Of a stretch of 9,544 nt of DNA, positions 1 to 6,117 are shown in pieces (the stretch's first letter is position 1; every line of letters begins with the position of its first letter). The notes beneath the pieces are model-generated. The model made no database searches and was not told the origin of the DNA. It saw only the letters and a list, made by a program, of their open reading frames with translations. A program made the position numbers and the translations under genes. The DNA lies in the NCBI GenBank assembly GCA_002435955.1, contig DIWZ01000025.1:27406-36949 (forward strand), given 5' to 3'. This DNA is from Pelobacter sp. UBA6093. GTDB lineage: Bacteria > Desulfobacterota > Desulfuromonadia > Desulfuromonadales > Syntrophotaleaceae.

Positions 1-237
1 GGCCTCGACATAGGTATCGGCAAAGCCATCGTATCCAGCTTCGGCGGTGGCGCTTCCCCCCGTGGCGGTCACCGTAATCGCGCCGCTGTTGTCCACGTTG
101 CCGCCGGCACCAATACCAAAGGCATAGGCATCGGTATAGACAAAGCCATAGCCATAGTTTACAGCGGCGTCTCCACCAATGGCGGTCACTTCAACTTTGC
201 CGGTATTTTCGATATCTAACCCGGCGCCAACATAAAG
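1..237 (-). repeat. Two degenerate ~40-residue protein repeats
   Basis: Two consecutive units of 39 and 40 codons (237-121 and 120-1) align, sharing G-A-G, N-x-G, V-T-A, G-G, A and G-Y at equivalent places, about one third identity. The array continues beyond the window. The DNA itself is diverged, so this is an old protein-level repeat rather than a recent tandem duplication. The pattern suits a beta-solenoid, one or two coils per unit, which is inference. Confidence 0.6.
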
Positions 238-504
238 AGCGGTGGCGGAAAATGAAACGTCGGGATACTCCCCACTGTCATCACCGCTGGCAATGATGGA
301 ATAGTTATCCGTATTGAGAAACGGAGAAGGGGGATCTGTTACCTCGAGCCCATAAACCGACTCGCCGTCATGCAATCCCGTTTCTTCCACTGATACATCG
401 GCTGCAAAAGACAGGCTGGCCGGAACGCACAGCGTCCATGCCAACACCCCGACCAGACAGCCACCAAGCCATGAAAATAGTGCATTAACCCCTCCGCAGA
501 TCAT
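1..504 (-). CDS. Exported repeat-rich surface protein, N-terminal part (runs off left edge)
   Basis: The frame is open from the start codon to the window edge (168 codons), so the C-terminus is missing. The start region has tandem ATGs at 507 and 504 behind a perfect AGGAGG. The ATG at 504 is preferred because it leaves 4 nt after GGAGG, while the one at 507 leaves only 1. Residues 1-35 look like a Sec signal peptide: a long hydrophobic stretch (LGGCLVGVLAWTLCV) ending in a small-residue cleavage site at SLSFAA before DVSVEE. The mature part is acidic and rich in Gly, Ala, Asp, Val, Thr and Tyr, with no Cys visible. It contains phrases such as ENTGKVEVTAIGG and DNSGAITVTATGG spaced about 40 residues apart. 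Such N-x-G-x-I/V-x-V-T-A repeats are typical of beta-solenoid passenger domains of autotransporters or large adhesins. No barrel or anchor is visible, so the secretion route is unknown. It is not part of any operon seen here. Confidence 0.8.
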   Translation of the reverse strand, partial: MICGGVNALFSWLGGCLVGVLAWTLCVPASLSFAADVSVEETGLHDGESVYGLEVTDPPSPFLNTDNYSIIASGDDSGEYPDVSFSATALYVGAGLDIENTGKVEVTAIGGDAAVNYGYGFVYTDAYAFGIGAGGNVDNSGAITVTATGGSATAEAGYDGFADTYVEA

Positions 505-524
505 CATGCCTCCTTTTTATCGTT

Positions 525-565
525 AGATGTCGCACATCTGTGAAGGTTGGGACCCCCTCCAACCT
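525..565 (-). other. Two small perfect hairpins in the leader of the surface-protein gene
   Basis: AGATGT (525-530) pairs with ACATCT (534-539) around a 3-nt loop. AGGTTGG (544-550) pairs with CCAACCT (559-565) around an 8-nt loop. Both lie within 60 nt upstream of the minus-strand start at 504 and would be in its 5' leader, the first one about 16 nt before the AGGAGG. They could shape translation or be a protein-binding dyad. They do not match a riboswitch class known to me. Confidence 0.35.
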
Positions 566-662
566 CCTAGAAGAATTTGTTGCAGTCCTTCCCGAGCTTG
601 CGCCGGCTGTTCAAGAAAAAGTCAAAGATATGACACTGGCACTGCTGAATGGCGTCAAGTAG
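540..662 (+). pseudogene. Orphan coding-like fragment, about 40 codons
   Basis: The plus-strand frame ending at TAG 660-662 reads a helix-like amphipathic stretch, NLLEEFVAVLPELA then PAVQEKVKDMTLALLNGVK. The only candidate start in frame after the surface-gene start region is GTG 540, and no Shine-Dalgarno sequence precedes it. Composition is protein-like (alternating hydrophobic and charged positions, no rare-residue clutter), unlike the surrounding AT-rich DNA. I do not recognise the family. It is either the tail of a decayed gene or a small peptide gene. It overlaps the leader of the divergent surface-protein gene, which argues for a remnant. Confidence 0.3.
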
Positions 663-884
663 CTTTGGTAAATATCATTTGAAAATTTAATGTGTCCAGA
701 ATTACTTAATTGCCTATAAGGTGTCAACTCCATAATTTAGTTTTAAAAACAAAAAAACTCTAACCGCAGTGCATCCAGGCGGAGCGTCTTGATGGTTGAG
801 TTCGCCAGGTTTGGTAAAGCTCAAAAAACGGGGTCAGGTACGCAGGTGGGGAAACCGTCGAGGGATTGTTCGTGGTGACAATAA
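663..884. other. AT-rich intergenic stretch without an intact gene
   Basis: Bases 663-770 are much richer in A and T than the rest of the window and contain stops in all frames. A TTGACA on the minus strand (722-727) is the best promoter-like element. Bases 780-884 return to normal composition. They contain GGGGTCAGGTAC (830-841), a motif resembling the GGGGTCAGGT sequences I have seen near REP-associated transposases, and no readable protein. I see no tRNA, IS end or CRISPR here. Confidence 0.5.
699..727 (-). promoter_or_regulatory. Possible sigma-70 promoter for the surface-protein gene
   Basis: On the minus strand, a perfect TTGACA (722-727) is followed 17 nt later by TAATTC (699-704), a poor -10 box. 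It lies in the AT-rich stretch and would give a leader of about 185 nt before the start at 504. The -35 and spacing are good and the -10 is weak, so this is only a candidate. Confidence 0.25.
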
Positions 885-1070
885 AGTTTCTCTCTGGTGG
901 GATTGATCGGCTATGTATTGGGGAGCTTGCCGCTGGAAACCCTGCACCTGGATAAAAAGACCGCTATGGCCCTGGTGGTGCCGTTGGTGCTGGTGTCGGC
1001 ATGGTGGGCGGTTCGGCGGATCAGGCATCGCCTGATACGAGCCGAAGGGTCGATAGGGGGCGGGAGGTGA
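885..1070 (+). pseudogene. C-terminal fragment of a membrane protein, DedA-like
   Basis: After in-frame stops at 876-878 and 882-884, this frame encodes 61 residues: FSLVGLIGYVLGSLPLETLHL, then a hydrophobic segment AMALVVPLVLVSAWWAV, then a basic tail RRIRHRLIRAEG, ending at TGA 1068-1070. A GY-x-x-G-x-x-P turn, one last transmembrane helix and a basic cytoplasmic tail are what the C-terminus of DedA/VTT-domain membrane proteins looks like. No start codon with a ribosome site and no N-terminal two thirds are present, so it is a broken gene. Right at the stop lies GGAGGTGAT (1063-1071) followed by GTG 1072, as if a coupled downstream gene once began there. That frame runs into antisense of cfa. 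The fragment also contains a perfect dyad ATCAGGC-N3-GCCTGAT (1020-1036). The family assignment is tentative. Confidence 0.4.
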
Positions 1071-1212
1071 TGTGTATCTCTGTATGCGCCTGGCGAGCGA
1101 AGCGGATGGGTGGCGAGAATGGGCCAGCTGCATTGCCAGGAAAAGGTTACCCGGCGCGCCCCTGGCGTACAGCGCCATGTCCCCGTGCGTCGTTCCATCA
1201 AGAAACCGTCGA

Positions 1213-2325
1213 TCAAATACGGCAGGCGGGTTGTGCACGTCCGCTGCCGTGTTTGGTCATGACGATTTGCCACACCTGGATACTTCTCGCGCGAAACGCC
1301 CCTGCGGAGGACAGCAGATAATACTCCCACATGCGCTTGAAGCGCTCATCGTAGCGGTCCTTCAGCGCCGGCCAGGCCTGCTGGAAATTGCGATTCCACG
1401 CCATCAGGGTTTTGTCGTAATGGGGGCCCAGATTGTGCCAGTCCTCGATCACGAAACAGCCCTCGGCCGCTTTACCGATCTGCGCCGGACTGGGCAGCAT
1501 GCCGTTGGGGAAGATGTATTTGACCACCCAGGGGTCGCAGCCCCTCTGGGAGATATTGCTGCCGATGGTCTGCAGCAGGAAGATGCCTTCGTCCTTAAGG
1601 CTGCGATGCGCCACTTCGATAAAGGTACGATAGTTTTTCAGGCCGACATGTTCAAACATGCCCACGGAGACAATCTTGTCAAAGCGGCCGTCGATGGAGC
1701 GATAATCGCAGTCACGAAAATGCACTGGTAACCCGTCACAGCGCTCACGCGCGTAATGCAGTTGCTCCCTGGAAATGTTCACCGCCGTCACTTGACAGCC
1801 ATACTGCGTGGCAACATAGCGGGCCAATCCACCCCATCCACAGCCGATGTCCAGGACATGATCCGAATTCGAAAGCTGTAATTTGCCGGCAATAAGGGCG
1901 AGCTTATCTAGCTGGGCCCGATGCAAATCGTCGGTTTTTTCGAAGTATCCGCAACTGTATTGCTGGTAATCATCGAGAAAAGCGAGAAACAGGTCGTTGC
2001 CCAGGTCGTAGTGGTGCCGGGCGATGATGCGGCTGCGAAGCCGGGACTGCAGGTTAAACAGTACCCCCGGTAAATAACTCAATAGATATCGCAGGCTTCC
2101 CCTGACTTGTCTTTCCAGGCCGCAACGCAACAACCGGTAGAACATTTCGTCCAACTGCGCACATTCCCACCAGCCGTCCATGTAGGACTCCCCCAGCCCC
2201 AGATTTTTTTCCCGCCAGACCCGTTCAAACCATCGGGCATCCTTGACCTGGATATCCCATGGATTGGAACCGTTAAGCCTGATGTCGGCGGATGCCAGCA
2301 GTTCCTGAAGTATTGCGGGTGTCAT
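1213..2325 (-). CDS. cfa: Cyclopropane-fatty-acyl-phospholipid synthase
   Basis: This is a cytosolic, membrane-surface enzyme that moves a methylene group from S-adenosylmethionine onto cis double bonds of phospholipid acyl chains. The 370-residue product matches the usual 380 or so. It has the N-terminal CFA domain (WDIQVKDARWFERVW, 23-37; GLGESYMDGWW, 43-53) and the SAM-binding loop VLDIGCGWGG (157-166). The active-site Cys125 is in YSCGYF and Glu225 in GMFEHVG. Tyr303 is in HYDKTLMAW, and the AGAFRAR box is at 341-347. These correspond to E. coli C139, E239 and Y317 with a constant offset of 14. At the position of His266 there is Gln252 (LLQTIG). ATG 2325 is chosen because GGAGGGAGGG precedes it and homology begins at once. 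An upstream in-frame ATG at 2409 would add 28 residues with no family resemblance. The last 12 or so residues are unlike the family tail. It is transcribed alone, divergently from the sigma-54 activator gene. Confidence 0.95.
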   Translation of the reverse strand: MTPAILQELLASADIRLNGSNPWDIQVKDARWFERVWREKNLGLGESYMDGWWECAQLDEMFYRLLRCGLERQVRGSLRYLLSYLPGVLFNLQSRLRSRIIARHHYDLGNDLFLAFLDDYQQYSCGYFEKTDDLHRAQLDKLALIAGKLQLSNSDHVLDIGCGWGGLARYVATQYGCQVTAVNISREQLHYARERCDGLPVHFRDCDYRSIDGRFDKIVSVGMFEHVGLKNYRTFIEVAHRSLKDEGIFLLQTIGSNISQRGCDPWVVKYIFPNGMLPSPAQIGKAAEGCFVIEDWHNLGPHYDKTLMAWNRNFQQAWPALKDRYDERFKRMWEYYLLSSAGAFRARSIQVWQIVMTKHGSGRAQPACRI

Positions 2326-2660
2326 GATCCCTCCCTCCACGCATGGTTGCCTCGGTCTCTGCCAAGCCTGTCTCCAGTCGGCCGCAGGGAACGCACTTGC
2401 CGCACACATTGACTCGCTCTCTTATGAAGTTTATCATCAAAGCGGCTGCCGCACAGATTGAGGGCCACAACTTCCTGCCTGACAAGCGGTCGATGTCTGA
2501 GGAAATAGATGCTAAGGTGCATCGATAATCGGCAATTTCGGTGGGACGGAGTATTTACCCCTTTCAAACCCTTCTCGCCTGAATTCGGCCATGACGACGC
2601 AGCGAGGTTGTGTTTGGTGGGGAGAGAGTGGTATTTTGCCGATATCTCAAGAGGTTAAGA
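2326..2660. other. Divergent intergenic region between cfa and the activator gene
   Basis: This region should hold both promoters. Towards the activator, TTGTGT (2608-2613), 18 nt and TATTTT (2632-2637) is a weak sigma-70-like candidate. I found no -24/-12 element with the required 10-nt spacing on either strand. The nearest, upstream of cfa, is TTGGCA followed by a GGCA one base out of register. A 34-codon frame, ATG 2424 to TAA 2528, has plausible amino acid content (MKFIIKAAAAQIEGHN...) but no ribosome-binding site, and is not called as a gene. No copy of the TTGCA-N3-TGCAA dyad was seen here. Confidence 0.4.
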
Positions 2661-3995
2661 ATGACCCTGCAAATTTTGATTATCGATGACGAACCCAATA
2701 TCCGCAAAACCCTCGCTGCATGTCTGGATGCAGCAGGCCACCAGGTAACCAGCACACGCAACGCCGATGAAGCGATGGCCGCAGTTGCCGAAGGTTTTTT
2801 CGATCTTATCTTTCTCGACCTTCGCCTGGGGACCGATGACGGTCTCAAGCTGTTACCACGGTTGCTGGCAGAGCTGCCGGGAACCAGAGTGATTGTGATT
2901 ACCGCCTTCGCGAGCATCGATTCAGCGGTGTCGGCTATCAAAAGCGGCGCCTTCGATTATTTACCCAAACCCTTTGGACCAGACCAGGTTCGCCTGGTTA
3001 CCAGGAGGGTTGCCGAGCTGCGGGCCATGGAAGAGCAGGTGCGTGATCTGCAAAGGGATATCGGTCAATGGCAGCCGGCGGTGGAGTTTTCCAGTTCCAG
3101 CCCGGCCATGTGCAAGGTTTTGCAGACAGCCCGCCAGGTAGCCGGGTCGGAGGCCAGCATTTTGCTGCGTGGCGAAAACGGCACCGGCAAAACCATGCTT
3201 GCTCGCGCCATCCACTCCTGGAGCCTGCGTGCCGCAAAACCGATGGCGGTGGTATCCTGCCCCTCGCTCTCCGCCGATCTGTTGGAGAGCGCGTTGTTCG
3301 GGCATGTCAAAGGGGCCTTTACCGGAGCCTTGCGCGATCAGCCGGGCAGGATTGCTGCGTGTGATGGCGGCACGCTGTTTCTGGATGAAATCGGTGATCT
3401 GGCCCCTGCGCTGCAAGCCAAACTGCTACGCTTTGTCCAGGACCGTGAATACGAGCGGGTTGGCGATCCGCGACCACGCCGGGCGGATGTGCGCATTATT
3501 ACGGCCACCAACGTTGATCTGGGTAAAGCGGTAGCCGCCGGGCATTTTCGCGAGGATCTCTATTACCGGCTCAATGTGATTGCCCTCGATCTTCCGCCTT
3601 TGCGGGAACGGGTGGAGGACATCACCGCACTGGCACGTGAGCTGCTTGGTTTTTTCTGTCGGCAAAACCGCAAGTCCATCCTCGGGTTTACTCCGGAGGC
3701 GCTGATGTTCCTGCAGACTTACCCATGGCCTGGGAATGTGCGTGAGTTGCGCAATGTCATCGAAAGAGCCGTGATCCTGTGCCCCTCCGATCACATCGGT
3801 CCGGAATCCCTGCCGGAAAACCTGGCCCCGCGGGAAACCATGCTGCGCCTCGGCGGTCCCGTTTCCCTGGCCGTCATTGAGGAACATCACATTCGCCGGG
3901 TGATTGCACGCACCTCCACCCTGCAGGAGGCCGCCGAAATTCTCGGTATCGACCAGGCTACGCTTTGGCGCCGGCGTAAGGTTTACGATATCTGA
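2661..3995 (+). CDS. NtrC-family sigma-54-dependent response regulator
   Basis: This is a cytoplasmic transcription activator of 444 residues. The receiver domain (1-120) has the acidic pair D9/D10, phospho-acceptor D53 in LIFLDLRL, T81 and K103 in LPKPF. The AAA+ domain (about 143-370) has Walker A GENGTGKT (171-178), the sigma-54 contact loop GAFTGA (218-223), Walker B GTLFLDE (237-243), arginines in FREDLYYRLN (296-305) and the PWPGNVREL box (355-363). A Fis-type helix-turn-helix ends the protein (421-444, EAAEILGIDQATLWRRRK). All catalytic residues are intact, so it should be a working ATPase activator. ATG 2661 is preferred over in-frame starts upstream because AGAGG lies 6 nt before it and the receiver begins at once. 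Size and C-terminus recall AlgB. The likely target is the control region right downstream (dyads at 4028-4071, -24/-12 at 4133). The likely partner is the kinase at 4246-6117, by proximity. Confidence 0.95.
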   Translation: MTLQILIIDDEPNIRKTLAACLDAAGHQVTSTRNADEAMAAVAEGFFDLIFLDLRLGTDDGLKLLPRLLAELPGTRVIVITAFASIDSAVSAIKSGAFDYLPKPFGPDQVRLVTRRVAELRAMEEQVRDLQRDIGQWQPAVEFSSSSPAMCKVLQTARQVAGSEASILLRGENGTGKTMLARAIHSWSLRAAKPMAVVSCPSLSADLLESALFGHVKGAFTGALRDQPGRIAACDGGTLFLDEIGDLAPALQAKLLRFVQDREYERVGDPRPRRADVRIITATNVDLGKAVAAGHFREDLYYRLNVIALDLPPLRERVEDITALARELLGFFCRQNRKSILGFTPEALMFLQTYPWPGNVRELRNVIERAVILCPSDHIGPESLPENLAPRETMLRLGGPVSLAVIEEHHIRRVIARTSTLQEAAEILGIDQATLWRRRKVYDI

Positions 3996-4026
3996 CACGG
4001 CACCCCTGGGGCAATGCCCGTCGGGT

Positions 4027-4072
4027 ATTGCAAAATGCACTGCCACGAAACCCTGGTGTTGCATTTTGCAAT
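4027..4072 (+). promoter_or_regulatory. Paired dyad enhancer site, probable activator-binding UAS
   Basis: Two 13-bp sites of the form TTGCA-N3-TGCAA are present: TTGCAAAATGCAC (4028-4040, one mismatch) and TTGCATTTTGCAA (4059-4071, perfect). Their centres are 31 bp apart, about three helical turns. Together they form a perfect 13-bp inverted repeat, ATTGCAAAATGCA (4027-4039) and its complement (4060-4072), around 20 bp. The proximal centre lies 70 bp upstream of the -24 GG, so about -95 and -126 from the expected start. NtrC-family activators classically use such paired, helix-phased dyads near -100. That the upstream-encoded activator binds here is inference. Confidence 0.65.
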
Positions 4073-4120
4073 TCACCCCCCATCCTCCCCCTGTTCTTCC
4101 CCGTCAAATGCCTTTCATCA
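4071..4120 (+). terminator. C-rich, G-poor tract, possible Rho-dependent end of the activator transcript
   Basis: The 50 nt contain 24 C and only 3 G on the plus strand, the bias expected of a rut site, and follow the activator stop codon by about 75 nt. The large dyad just before it lacks a T-run, so an intrinsic terminator is not evident. This is a composition-based suggestion only. Confidence 0.25.
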
Positions 4121-4132
4121 CAAGCATTTTTT

Positions 4133-4150
4133 TTGGCATAGCCCTGGCAT
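4133..4150 (+). promoter_or_regulatory. Sigma-54 (-24/-12) promoter for the kinase-Trk operon
   Basis: TTGGCATAGCCCTGGCAT fits the consensus TTGGCAC-N5-TTGCA. The invariant GG (4135-4136) and GC (4147-4148) are exactly 10 nt apart, the flanking TT before GG and CA after GG match, and T/GCA surrounds the GC. Transcription would start near 4160, giving a leader of about 86 nt. It is preceded by a T-tract and, 70 bp upstream, by the paired dyads. Mismatches are T for C at -21 and G for T before the GC. Confidence 0.7.
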
Positions 4151-4245
4151 AGCAGTAACAGCTCCATATGCCCTGATACAATAATCGTATCGCCAGCTTG
4201 AACATTCCAAAGCCTATTCGGACGACTCCTGAGGATCGTGTTGCC

Positions 4246-6117
4246 ATGAAGTTGCGTACCAAAATACTGGGCGGTTACTGTCTGATTTTGTCGTTGATGA
4301 TGATCGTCTGGGCCGTCGCAGTGGTGAATTTGTACCGGGTCGGTCGCGCCGGAGAGGCCATCCTGAGGGAAAACCAGCTCAGCGTTCAGGCGGCTGAAAG
4401 CATGATCAATCACCTGGAACGGCAAGATAGCGCGGCGTTGCTATTTTTGCTTGGGGACAAGCAAGGCAGCCTGACTCAGTTTCGGGATAACCAGGTGGAG
4501 TTTTCGCAGTGGCTGGGTCGTGCCAGGGATAATCTTACGGAGCCGGGTGAAGATCGGGTGGTCGCCGATATCGATGCGGGTTACCGCGCCTTCATGACCG
4601 TTTTCCAGACCATGACAGAGGCCGGTTTGGACAGCCGGAAACAAGCCCTGGCGTTTTATTACCAGGAATTTCTGCCCCAATTTCTGCAGGTGCGCCAGTT
4701 TTGCTTCGTGTTGCGCGAGATGAACCAGACAGCCATGGAGAAGGCCTCCCGCCACGCGCATCGGCTTTCGGTGCGGACTATCTGGTCGATGACGGGGGTA
4801 GGGGCTGCTTCCGGCACAGTCGGGCTCGTTTTGAGCATTTTGCTCTCAGGCATTCTCATCCGTCCCCTGGCGGCCATGAGTCGTGTGACGGAGCAGCTTG
4901 CCGAAGGGGATTACAATGTCACGCTGGAAGTACCCTCCAGCGATGAACTGGGCCTTCTGGCTCGACAGATCATTACCATGAGCCAAAAGCTTAAAGCCTT
5001 CCATGAATTGAACGTCGGGCGGCTCATCGCCGAAAAACGTCGGGGAGAGGCCATCCTGCGCAGCATCGGCGACGGTTTGATTGTTGTGGACGAGGCGTTT
5101 CGCATCATCGCCGTCAACCCGGAGGCGGCTCGTCTGCTGCACCTTTCCGTTACGGAATCCCAAGGTCGTCTCGTCTCCGAGTTGCTGCCGCAGCCTCAAT
5201 TGTTGGACATCATTCGGCAGACTGCGGAATCGGGGCAAGCCTCCAAACTCCTGCCGGAGAAGGCCGAAATCTGCCTGGGAGCTGGAGAGGTTCTGCGATA
5301 CTTTCGATTTTCCGTTACGCCTATCCTCTCGGAAGGGGGCAAACATATTCAGGGCGTCGTGGTGTTGCTGCAGGATATCACCCGGTTGAAGGAACTCGAG
5401 CGGCTTAAAAGTGAATTTGTGCTGGCCGCATCCCATGAGCTGAAGACTCCGTTGACCGGCCTCGCCATGAGTATCAGTCTCTTGCAGGAACAGTCTGACC
5501 AAATGCCGGATCGGCAACGTGAACTCATTCGGGTGGCTCAGGAAGAAACCGGGCGTTTGCGAGCCCTCGTCAGCGATTTGCTTGATTTGTCACGGCTTGA
5601 GTCTGGGCGCGTGGAGATGGAAATCGTGTCTTTGAATGTGGCCTATCTTTTCGAAAAGACCCTGGCGGCGTTTTATGATCAAGCAGAGGCCAAAGGTATT
5701 GAGCTCGTATCCCAAATCAGATCGGGAACCCCTGAAGTGCTGGCGGATCCGACCAAAATTGCCTGGGTTATCAGCAATCTGATTTCCAACGCCTTGCGCT
5801 ATACCCCGACAGCCGGACATATCCGCATAACCGCCGAGGGTGATCGTGGGCGGGTTTTTTTGGCCGTGGCCGATGATGGCGCGGGCATCCCCCCCGAATA
5901 CCGCTCCCGGATCTTTGACAAGTTCGTACAGGTCAAAGGCGACAGCAAAGCCGGCAGCGGTCTCGGGTTGGCTATCTGCAAGGAAATCGTCAAGGCCCAT
6001 GGCGGCAGTATCTGGGTAGATTCAACTTTAGGCAAAGGCAGCACGTTCACCTTTGATTTGAAAGCCGCATCGGCTGCCCCTGGCGGGAACCTTCCCGAGG
6101 AGAAAAAACATGGCTGA
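4246..6117 (+). CDS. Membrane-bound sensor histidine kinase (HAMP-PAS-HisKA-HATPase)
   Basis: A 623-residue inner-membrane kinase. TM1 is at about 7-30, and a mainly helical periplasmic sensor of about 150 residues (31-179) resembles the four-helix type. TM2 is at about 180-205, HAMP at about 203-256 and PAS at about 265-380 (ILRSIGDGLIVVDEAFRII; ends QDITRLKELERL). HisKA has phospho-acceptor His397 in SHELKTPL. The ATPase domain has N-box Asn515 (NLISNALRYTP), G1 DDGAGIP (543-549), F-box IFDKFVQ and G2 SGLGLAI. All catalytic motifs are present, so it is a functional kinase. ATG 4246 is used because GAGGAT lies 9 nt upstream and the hydrophobic segment follows directly. A TTG at 4198 in frame lacks a ribosome site. 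The layout (small sensor, HAMP, PAS) recalls KinB, matching the AlgB-like regulator upstream. It is the first gene of the potassium operon and its 3' end overlaps the next gene by 8 nt. The sensed signal cannot be read from sequence. Confidence 0.93.
   Translation: MKLRTKILGGYCLILSLMMIVWAVAVVNLYRVGRAGEAILRENQLSVQAAESMINHLERQDSAALLFLLGDKQGSLTQFRDNQVEFSQWLGRARDNLTEPGEDRVVADIDAGYRAFMTVFQTMTEAGLDSRKQALAFYYQEFLPQFLQVRQFCFVLREMNQTAMEKASRHAHRLSVRTIWSMTGVGAASGTVGLVLSILLSGILIRPLAAMSRVTEQLAEGDYNVTLEVPSSDELGLLARQIITMSQKLKAFHELNVGRLIAEKRRGEAILRSIGDGLIVVDEAFRIIAVNPEAARLLHLSVTESQGRLVSELLPQPQLLDIIRQTAESGQASKLLPEKAEICLGAGEVLRYFRFSVTPILSEGGKHIQGVVVLLQDITRLKELERLKSEFVLAASHELKTPLTGLAMSISLLQEQSDQMPDRQRELIRVAQEETGRLRALVSDLLDLSRLESGRVEMEIVSLNVAYLFEKTLAAFYDQAEAKGIELVSQIRSGTPEVLADPTKIAWVISNLISNALRYTPTAGHIRITAEGDRGRVFLAVADDGAGIPPEYRSRIFDKFVQVKGDSKAGSGLGLAICKEIVKAHGGSIWVDSTLGKGSTFTFDLKAASAAPGGNLPEEKKHG

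Noticed and set aside
508..720. Cyclic di-GMP riboswitch in the surface-protein leader
   Set aside because: None of the conserved GEMM sequence blocks is present on the minus strand.
834..1330. Two minus-strand frames of 134 and 139 codons downstream of cfa
   Set aside because: They overlap each other, the cfa 3' end and the membrane-protein fragment. The content is Pro/Arg/His-rich antisense type with no recognisable domain.
1072..1731. 219-codon plus-strand frame starting at GTG behind GGAGGTGAT
   Set aside because: Most of it is antisense to the well-supported cfa gene and its translation resembles no family. Only the first ~45 codons lie outside cfa and they are too few to call.
2326..2400. 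Possible sigma-54 promoter for cfa (TTGGCA followed by GGCA on the minus strand)
   Set aside because: GG and GC are 11 nt apart instead of 10, a spacing sigma-54 does not tolerate.
2424..2528. 34-codon frame in the cfa-activator intergenic region
   Set aside because: Plausible residues but no ribosome-binding site and no recognised homology; kept only as a note in the gap entry.
4027..4072. Large inverted repeat read as an intrinsic terminator of the activator gene
   Set aside because: The stem has a 20-nt loop and no T-run follows. The internal dyad symmetry and helical phasing fit an enhancer better.
3426..4076. 216-codon minus-strand frame
   Set aside because: Antisense to the sigma-54 activator and crossing the dyad region, with no coding signature.
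4846..5517. 223-codon minus-strand frame
   Set aside because: Antisense shadow of the histidine kinase gene.
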